11,886 bases of DNA from an uncultured Pedobacter sp. GTDB taxonomy: Bacteria > Bacteroidota > Bacteroidia > Sphingobacteriales > Sphingobacteriaceae. The notes beneath the pieces were generated by a model that saw nothing but the letters and a program-made list of their open reading frames with translations, had not been told where the DNA came from and did not search any database. Made by a program: the position numbers and the translations under genes. The DNA lies in assembly GCF_946479715.1 (NCBI RefSeq), contig NZ_CAMLHF010000173.1, positions 1-11,886 of the forward strand. The letters run 5' to 3'. Shown in pieces: positions 6,903-11,886 of this stretch (its first letter is position 1; each line of letters begins with the position of its first letter).

Positions 6903-8253
6903 TGACTTAATCACGGATAAATATCGTGTTGCCGCACCAAGATATACCAGTTATCCTACCGTGCCATTTTGGGATGTGCAGAGTTTTGATAAAAATAAAT
7001 GGGTCAATAACCTTATTGCTGCAGTTCGGAATAGCAAAGAAGGGCTAAGTTTATACGTACACTTACCTTACTGCGAAAGTTTGTGTACTTATTGTGGATG
7101 TAACACCAGGATTACTAAAAATCATGGTGTTGAAATCCCTTATATTACTGCTGTATTAAAGGAATGGGAAATATATCGCAACCATCTTGGAATTAAGCCG
7201 ATAATTAAGGAAATACATCTGGGTGGGGGAACACCGACTTTTTTTAGCCCTCAGAATCTGGAACTATTAATTAACGGCCTAGTAAGTACATCAGGTTTGC
7301 ATGAAGATGCTGTATTTAGCATTGAAGGTCATCCAAATAATACTACCGAAGAACATCTTATTCTTTTATATAGACTGGGATTCAGACGGTTAAGTCTGGG
7401 TATTCAGGATTTTGATAAAAAAGTACAGGTTATAATCAATAGAATTCAGACTTACCGATCAGTTGAACTGGTAACAAAGAAGGCACGAGAGATTGGCTAT
7501 CAATCAATTAATTATGACTTGATTTATGGACTTCCGCTTCAAACTTTGGGTGGTCTAGACAAAACAATACAATCTGTATTGAGGCTAAAGCCAGATAGAA
7601 TTGCATTTTATAGTTATGCTCATGTTCCATGGGTAAAACCCGGGCAACGCAAATATACAGAAGAAGAACTACCATCGGCAGAGATGAAAAAGAGTTTATA
7701 TGAGATGGGGAGACGTAATCTGATTGCTGGCGGATATTCGGAGATAGGTATGGATCATTTTGCACTCAAAACTGATAGTTTATATAATGCCGAACTAAAT
7801 GGCCAGTTACATAGGAATTTTATGGGCTATACTGAACAATTTAGTAAAGTCTTAATTGGATTAGGAGTTTCATCTATAAGTGATTGCTGGACGGCCTTTG
7901 CCCAAAATATAAAGAATGTTGAAGAATATATGGGTGTTGTTAACAAAGGAGAATTGCCAATTACAAAAGGCCACATTTTAAATGATACCGATCTCATAAT
8001 TCGGAAACATATATTGAATCTGATGTGTAGAGGGTATACATCCTGGAAAAAACCAGAGGAAATGCATGATAAAGTATACGAAAGCATTAAAAGAATGAAA
8101 TGGTTGGCCCAGGATGGCTTGGTAATGCTTTCAGACCATGATGTCCGTGTTACAGCATATGGAAAAAGATTTTTAAGGAATATATGTATGGCTTTTGATG
8201 CCAGACTCTGGGCAGATGAACCCAGTACTCAATTGTTTAGCTTAGCAGATTAA
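6892..8253 (+). CDS. hemN: Oxygen-independent coproporphyrinogen III oxidase (radical SAM)
   Basis: This 453-residue cytosolic enzyme converts coproporphyrinogen III to protoporphyrinogen IX by SAM-dependent oxidative decarboxylation when O2 is scarce. The radical-SAM [4Fe-4S] motif CESLCTYCGC provides Cys61, Cys65 and Cys68, with the extra HemN cysteine Cys70. Tyr55 precedes it in YVHLPYC. Other hallmarks are PRYTSYPT at the N-terminus, the GGGTPTFF glycine motif, LGIQDFDKKVQ, YGLPLQT and IGMDHFALK, with the C-terminal HemN domain present (RNICMAFDARLW). The length and the GCN after the cluster motif fit true HemN, not the shorter HemW chaperones. The ATG at 6892 was chosen over the GTG at 6886; AGGTGGGG lies just upstream but too close for a normal ribosome-binding site. 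It overlaps the preceding gene and is probably coupled to it. It converges with the cbb3 operon and would supply haem for that oxidase. Confidence 0.95.
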   Translation: MTNSDLITDKYRVAAPRYTSYPTVPFWDVQSFDKNKWVNNLIAAVRNSKEGLSLYVHLPYCESLCTYCGCNTRITKNHGVEIPYITAVLKEWEIYRNHLGIKPIIKEIHLGGGTPTFFSPQNLELLINGLVSTSGLHEDAVFSIEGHPNNTTEEHLILLYRLGFRRLSLGIQDFDKKVQVIINRIQTYRSVELVTKKAREIGYQSINYDLIYGLPLQTLGGLDKTIQSVLRLKPDRIAFYSYAHVPWVKPGQRKYTEEELPSAEMKKSLYEMGRRNLIAGGYSEIGMDHFALKTDSLYNAELNGQLHRNFMGYTEQFSKVLIGLGVSSISDCWTAFAQNIKNVEEYMGVVNKGELPITKGHILNDTDLIIRKHILNLMCRGYTSWKKPEEMHDKVYESIKRMKWLAQDGLVMLSDHDVRVTAYGKRFLRNICMAFDARLWADEPSTQLFSLAD

Positions 8254-8268
8254 TATAGTTTTATCTGC
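8245..8268. terminator. Inverted repeat between convergent hemN and the cbb3 operon
   Basis: GCAGAT (8245-8250) and ATCTGC (8263-8268) form a 6-bp stem; after one mismatch two more A-T pairs form inside it. The repeat holds the TAA stop of hemN and the TAA stop of the leftward membrane protein gene, which are 7 bp apart. The TTTT at 8259-8262 lies inside the loop side, so this is not a canonical terminator. It is the second convergent stop pair in the window enclosed by a hairpin. Confidence 0.3.
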
Positions 8269-8947
8269 ATTCTACTGCACTGGAATTTGGTTTTTGCGGA
8301 CTTAAATAGGGGATGTCTAATTCGAATCCCCTTAATAAAAACCAGAAACCGAGAATTAGCATAGCATATGGAACAACTTTATTGAGCGATCTTCTAAAAG
8401 TAAAACCAGAAAAACCGACAATAATTGCCGCACCCAGCATTAATGGTATTGTTCCTACTCCAAACCAAAACATATAAATAACACCTTGTTGAATGCTCTC
8501 TGTATTTAGTGCTCCTGCTAATGCAAGATAAACGAACCCGCACGGCAACAGACCGTTTATCATTCCAATTATTAAGTGGTTTAATTTATGTTTAAAAGCA
8601 TAGTTGAATAGCCTATTGAAAGGATCTAATATTCTTAAAGGAGTTTCTTTAAAAAAAGCAAACTTAAACAATCTTGAACATGCAGCTAATATGATCAGTA
8701 CTCCGGTAAACACACTAATGCCTTGTTGAATCCCTGCCTGCCATATTTGTTTTCCAATTAAACCAACTAACGCGCCCAGCAAACAATACGAAATGAGGCG
8801 ACCTAATTGATAAATTAATTTATTCCACAACAAATGGCCCCACCCAGAATGCCTTAATGGCACCGCAAAAGCTAATGGTCCACACATCCCAATGCAATGA
8901 AGGGAGCCTAATAATCCAATAAAAAATGCAAGCTTTTCATTACTCAT
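8261..8947 (-). CDS. TauE/SafE-family (DsbD-like) membrane protein of the cbb3 operon
   Basis: This 228-residue protein has about six membrane segments. The first holds GSLHCIGMCGPLAF, with His17, Cys18 and Cys22. A second conserved cysteine, Cys136, lies in the fourth segment region (NGLLPCGFVYLALAG). This paired pattern is typical of the sulfite exporter TauE/SafE or UreH-like relatives of the CcdA/DsbD transmembrane domain that often close cbb3 oxidase operons in Bacteroidetes. The cysteines suggest copper or thiol/electron handling for oxidase maturation; sulfite export itself is not indicated by context. The start overlaps the fixH stop by 4 bases (ATGA), so it is the last gene of the leftward operon. 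Family assignment is good; the exact role is inferred. Confidence 0.85.
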   Translation of the reverse strand: MSNEKLAFFIGLLGSLHCIGMCGPLAFAVPLRHSGWGHLLWNKLIYQLGRLISYCLLGALVGLIGKQIWQAGIQQGISVFTGVLIILAACSRLFKFAFFKETPLRILDPFNRLFNYAFKHKLNHLIIGMINGLLPCGFVYLALAGALNTESIQQGVIYMFWFGVGTIPLMLGAAIIVGFSGFTFRRSLNKVVPYAMLILGFWFLLRGFELDIPYLSPQKPNSSAVECR

Positions 8948-9372
8948 GGCATTAAAACCTCCTGCTCATTTAAATATGTTTTCCCATTGTTTGCCTTCCA
9001 TTGTACGATGAACTTCCAATGTCCTTTTGCCAGGTCTGTAGATTTCAGAATCACACTGCTGGTACTATCGGTCTTAAAATTCATCATCCTGTCCATGCTT
9101 TTTTTTGCTGTACGCATTATTTTTAAAGTGCCAGTAGCTTCTGTCTTAAATGTGATAGTCAGATTATTACCTAACAATTCTATATCAGGCGCTGCATTAT
9201 CTTTTATTACCTGCTCTTTTTGTAGGTATTCGTCATTGTAGCTTAATCCTTTTTCATAATAATCGTTATCTACTAAAGCATCATTTTCACTACGGATCAT
9301 CAGTACACCCAGAATTAAAATAAAAGCCATAAATGACAACATTCCAATAATTAATTTCGTTCCCCAATTCAT
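8944..9372 (-). CDS. fixH: FixH/CcoH family cbb3 oxidase accessory protein
   Basis: This 142-residue protein has one N-terminal membrane anchor (about 5-26) and a periplasmic beta-rich domain. The segment after the anchor, DNDYYEKGLSYNDEYLQKE, is the family hallmark. CcoH proteins help assemble or stabilise the cbb3 oxidase complex, and this gene sits directly after ccoG (4 bp gap). It overlaps the next gene by 4 bases. The soluble domain contains the usual weakly conserved beta-strands (LTITFKTEATGTLKIMR, GHWKFIVQW). No cysteine or metal motif is seen. Length and position agree with FixH of other Bacteroidetes. Confidence 0.9.
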   Translation of the reverse strand: MNWGTKLIIGMLSFMAFILILGVLMIRSENDALVDNDYYEKGLSYNDEYLQKEQVIKDNAAPDIELLGNNLTITFKTEATGTLKIMRTAKKSMDRMMNFKTDSTSSVILKSTDLAKGHWKFIVQWKANNGKTYLNEQEVLMP

Positions 9373-9376
9373 ATTC

Positions 9377-10774
9377 TTAATTGTTAGTAGGTGCTATAAA
9401 TGTAGTTTCAAATCTATCTACTACTTTCTGTTCAGATTGCAGCTTGAAACTTATCTTAGTTTTATATTTTTTGATAATCCTTTGAGGTAGGATTACAAAA
9501 AAAGTTACTTTCGTACTACCTCCATAAGCAATAGCATCTGGTTTTTGGATATACTGAATGCTTGCATATTCATCATCAGGTATTATTTCAAATTCTACAA
9601 TTTTATCTGTTTTGTTTACCATTTCTGCTGTATACAGATTGCTTACAGTTTGGTCTTTATCTCTAAGCTGATATAATGTTCCGCTTGCACGCAAAATGGT
9701 TGTTTGCACATCTGATCGTCTTATTATCATAAAGGATAGAATAATTGTCAGAATTGTAAGTACTGCACTGTATGCATATATTTTTTTGCTAATCCTAAAG
9801 CCGGTTTTTTCCTTGATCTCAGTTTCAGATTTGAAACCAATAAGTTTTAAAGGCCTATTGATTTTTGTCATAACCATATCGCAGGCATCTATGCATGCGG
9901 TGCAGTTAACGCACTCCAATTGAGTGCCATTTCTAATATCAATGCCTGTAGGGCAAACTTGAACGCATAATTTGCAATCAATACAATCTCCTGATTGAAT
10001 ATTCTGGCCCTTATTTATTTTTTTTCTGGGTTCACCACGCATATAGTCATATGCAACAATAATACTCTGGTTATCCAGTAGGACCCCCTGCAATCTGCCA
10101 TAAGGACATACTACGGTACAAACCAGTTCCCTCATTCTCGAAAACACGAGATAAAATATTAATGAAAATAACCATATCGATATAAATCCAGAAAGATGAT
10201 CTTTTACGGGTTCAGTAATAATGCTAATCAGTTTATTGGATCCTATCAAATAGGCAAGAAAAACATTTGATATCAAAAATGAGATACAGAAAAAAAGAAA
10301 ATGCTTTAACGTCTTTTTAAAGATCTTATTGAAGGTTAATGGCGCTGCATCAAGTTTTCTTTGCTGATTGTGATCTCCTTCTATCCAGTTTTCTATTTTT
10401 CTGAATATCATTTCCAGAAATATGGTCTGCGGACAGGCCCATCCACAAAATACCCTACCAAATATTACTGTAAACAAAACAATGAATACTATAAAAATTA
10501 GAAGAGCAAAAGCAAACAGATAAAAATCCTGTGGCCAGAAAATAATCCCAAAAAAAACAAACTTTCTTTCCATTACGTTCAAAAGCACAAGTTGTTCACC
10601 GTTGAACTTCATAAATGGAGCGGAAACCAGTAATAAAAGGAAAAAGTAGCTAACTACAGAGCGGTATTTGTACAGTTTCCCTTTTATTATCTTCGGATAA
10701 ATCCATTTTCTTTTCAGCCCATCATCAGTAAGTGTGGATACCTGATCTCTAAAATGTGCTGGTGTTTGTGACAT
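9377..10774 (-). CDS. ccoG: Cytochrome oxidase accessory ferredoxin-type protein CcoG (FixG/RdxA)
   Basis: This 465-residue inner-membrane iron-sulfur protein is implicated in cbb3 oxidase biogenesis through Cu(II) reduction. Hydrophobic segments lie at about 41-56, 84-108, 158-178, 196-212 and 333-351. FCGWACPQT (Cys110, Cys114) and CTVVCPYG (Cys219, Cys223) are the family membrane-border cysteine motifs. Two [4Fe-4S] ferredoxin motifs follow: Cys264/267/270/274 (CIDCKLCVQVCP) and Cys288/291/294/298 (CVNCTACIDAC). The C-terminal part (about 355-460) is the Ig-like FixG_C domain facing the periplasm. All key cysteines and the full length are present. It begins 2 bp after the ccoP stop and is followed by fixH at 4 bp, so all are in one operon. 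Confidence 0.95.
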   Translation of the reverse strand: MSQTPAHFRDQVSTLTDDGLKRKWIYPKIIKGKLYKYRSVVSYFFLLLLVSAPFMKFNGEQLVLLNVMERKFVFFGIIFWPQDFYLFAFALLIFIVFIVLFTVIFGRVFCGWACPQTIFLEMIFRKIENWIEGDHNQQRKLDAAPLTFNKIFKKTLKHFLFFCISFLISNVFLAYLIGSNKLISIITEPVKDHLSGFISIWLFSLIFYLVFSRMRELVCTVVCPYGRLQGVLLDNQSIIVAYDYMRGEPRKKINKGQNIQSGDCIDCKLCVQVCPTGIDIRNGTQLECVNCTACIDACDMVMTKINRPLKLIGFKSETEIKEKTGFRISKKIYAYSAVLTILTIILSFMIIRRSDVQTTILRASGTLYQLRDKDQTVSNLYTAEMVNKTDKIVEFEIIPDDEYASIQYIQKPDAIAYGGSTKVTFFVILPQRIIKKYKTKISFKLQSEQKVVDRFETTFIAPTNN

Positions 10775-10776
10775 TC

Positions 10777-11574
10777 TTATTTTTGTTTTACGCCTTGTGG
10801 TGCCTTTGCTCCGGCAGGGTTAGTGCCTTTTAGAGACATAATGTAACTGGCCAGGTCGGCAATCTGTTTAGGCTTAAGAGTTTTTTCCCATGCAATCATA
10901 CCTTTATCAGGTACTCCATATTTAATGGTTTTAAAAATATTCTTAACAGTACCACCATGGATCCAAAAGTCATCAGTTAAGTTCGGCCCAACTAAGCCTT
11001 CTGCATGCTCCCCATGGCATGGAGCACAGGCAGTTTTAAAAAGTCCGGCTCCAGCAGTAAGAACCCCGGCATCTTTGGATTGCTCTACATTGTTCTCATT
11101 TATTTTATTCGCAGCGCTTCCCGGCTTTTGAAGAAAAGCAATTTTAGCATCTTCAGCTTGTCTTAACTCTATTGCATATTCTTCTTCCTGTAAATTACCT
11201 AAGCCAAATACGTGGTAGCTTAATAAATAAATAATGGCAAAAATGATTGTTCCATAGAATAGAACCATAAACCATGCAGGAGTAGGATTGTCGAGCTCAG
11301 CAATTCCATCAAATTGGTGTTCCATTACAATATCCTTTTCCTCGGCTATGGGCCTCAAACCCATTAATTTTAACCAGATAGATGGTTTTTTAGGGAGTGC
11401 CATTTCGGTTTTTTCAGCAGCAATACGTCTCAGCTTTTTTTCTTCAGGTGTTGCGAACCGAGTAGGGTTCAAGCTTTCATGAACATATACTTTAATTACC
11501 TTTAGAAGCAGTATTGATACTGCCAGGAGCAATACTGCGGTAATCAGTAAAGCCCAGATAAACATATCCGTCAT
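10777..11574 (-). CDS. ccoP: cbb3 cytochrome c oxidase subunit III, mono-haem CcoP
   Basis: This 265-residue membrane-anchored cytochrome c passes electrons to the catalytic subunit. A first membrane segment lies at about 5-27, then a cytoplasmic loop. The FixP_N signature EHQFDGIAELDNPTPAWF (85-102) runs into a second segment (about 103-123). The periplasmic cytochrome domain has one haem site CAPCH (Cys183, Cys186, His187), with Met226 in VPDKGMIAW as the likely sixth ligand. Proteobacterial CcoP usually has two such domains; the single site here fits the Bacteroidetes form. The extra N-terminal membrane helix and charged loop before FixP_N may reflect fusion with another small subunit. The start overlaps the ccoQ stop by 4 bases and ccoG follows at 2 bp. 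Confidence 0.92.
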   Translation of the reverse strand: MTDMFIWALLITAVLLLAVSILLLKVIKVYVHESLNPTRFATPEEKKLRRIAAEKTEMALPKKPSIWLKLMGLRPIAEEKDIVMEHQFDGIAELDNPTPAWFMVLFYGTIIFAIIYLLSYHVFGLGNLQEEEYAIELRQAEDAKIAFLQKPGSAANKINENNVEQSKDAGVLTAGAGLFKTACAPCHGEHAEGLVGPNLTDDFWIHGGTVKNIFKTIKYGVPDKGMIAWEKTLKPKQIADLASYIMSLKGTNPAGAKAPQGVKQK

Positions 11575-11759
11575 TGTACATTATCTTTTAGAGGTAATTC
11601 ACTCATATACTTAATCTTGTCCTTTTTCATTATCAAAAGCAATGCTGCCACCATAATGAAGAATAATAGAAATATACCAAGTGATGTTATTAAATACACC
11701 TGGCTACCATCTACCTGATTTAAAAATTGTTTAAAATCTTTTTTCTCAACAGGATACAT
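11571..11759 (-). CDS. ccoQ: CcoQ/FixQ-like small subunit of cbb3 oxidase
   Basis: The call rests on the 62-residue stretch starting at the ATG at 11759-11757: a short N-terminus (FKQFLNQVDGSQVYL), one membrane helix (about 18-39) and a basic tail MKKDKIKYMSELPL. This is the CcoQ pattern seen between the catalytic subunits and CcoP in Bacteroidetes cbb3 operons. CcoQ is thought to stabilise the oxidase or aid its assembly. It overlaps ccoP by 4 bases. The same frame stays open upstream to the window edge, so the true start may be further right, or this may be the tail of a larger subunit; see the adjoining entry. Family call fairly sure, start uncertain. Confidence 0.7.
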   Translation of the reverse strand: MYPVEKKDFKQFLNQVDGSQVYLITSLGIFLLFFIMVAALLLIMKKDKIKYMSELPLKDNVQ

Positions 11760-11886
11760 GTTTGGAAACGACTGTTCAAATTTTACCGTTTGCACAGACT
11801 GCGTTTTAATATGGACATTATTTGCGTCAATGCTTCCACCGTTGCGCTGAATATTTTCCAATGCATGTTTAAAGCTTGTCTCATAA
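11760..11886 (-). other. Open frame upstream of ccoQ, possible C-terminus of a CcoN/O subunit or ccoQ extension
   Basis: In the ccoQ frame, 42 codons to the window edge contain no stop. They read YETSFKHALENIQRNGG and then SIDANNVHIKTQ. The first part faintly recalls the C-terminal helix of Bacteroidetes CcoO, but the usual AYLQRLGTD-like ending is absent. An alternative is that CcoN/O ends in another frame at the TGA at 11883-11881 and this stretch is a leader or an N-terminal extension starting at the TTG at 11861. The sequence within the window cannot decide. Confidence 0.35.

Noticed and set aside
8987..9241. Open frames antisense to fixH, ccoG, ccoP, hemN and the kinases
   Set aside because: They lie wholly inside clearly homologous genes, show no domain signal and have no promoter or start context of their own.
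1..11886. CRISPR arrays, insertion sequences, tRNA or rRNA genes
   Set aside because: No direct-repeat arrays, transposase-like frames, terminal repeats or RNA-gene signatures were seen on reading both strands.

Overview
The window looks like a chromosomal piece of an AT-rich member of the Bacteroidetes, most likely Sphingobacteriaceae or a close relative. This rests on general family knowledge and not on a database search. The clues are a 7TMR-DISM histidine kinase, matches to the Bacteroidetes promoter form TTG-N19-TAnnTTTG, few Shine-Dalgarno sequences, and a cbb3 oxidase CcoP with one haem motif. No RNA gene, insertion sequence, phage gene or CRISPR array was seen. All genes are intact except those cut by the window edges.

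Left part (1-2143): the 3' part of a membrane histidine kinase (7TMR-DISM type) with a degenerate G1 ATP-binding box, then a small orphan XRE-type DNA-binding protein. The latter ends in a perfect 9-bp inverted repeat that also holds the stop codon of the convergent next gene.

Centre (2141-8253): an oxygen-response cluster. A 608-residue protein of unknown function, with flavin TIM-barrel (nitronate monooxygenase-like) hallmarks and a cysteine-rich C-terminal half, runs leftward. Diverging from it are a FixL-like PAS histidine kinase with the haem-ligating histidine conserved, and, 2 bp downstream, a response regulator that fuses a receiver domain directly to a CRP/FNR-type DNA-binding half. 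FixJ and FixK functions therefore seem to sit in one protein. Next come a short protein built from the N-terminal part of a D-lactate dehydrogenase plus a four-cysteine tail, and hemN (oxygen-independent coproporphyrinogen III oxidase), which overlap and are probably translationally coupled. Palindromes with FNR-like or related symmetry lie in both promoter-bearing gaps, about 41-42 bp upstream of inferred transcription starts.

Right part (8261-11886): a leftward cbb3 cytochrome oxidase operon, read from the right edge as ccoQ, ccoP, ccoG, fixH/ccoH and a TauE/SafE-family membrane protein. It is tightly packed with 4-base overlaps. The catalytic subunits (ccoN/ccoO) should lie just beyond the right edge.

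Working model (inference): low oxygen is sensed by the haem-PAS kinase, which phosphorylates the receiver-CRP regulator. That regulator activates the divergent flavoprotein-like gene, hemN with its small partner, and probably the cbb3 operon, whose promoter is outside the window. The products supply haem without oxygen and build a high-affinity terminal oxidase. The two least explained parts are the cysteine-rich 608-residue protein and the truncated dehydrogenase-like protein in front of hemN.
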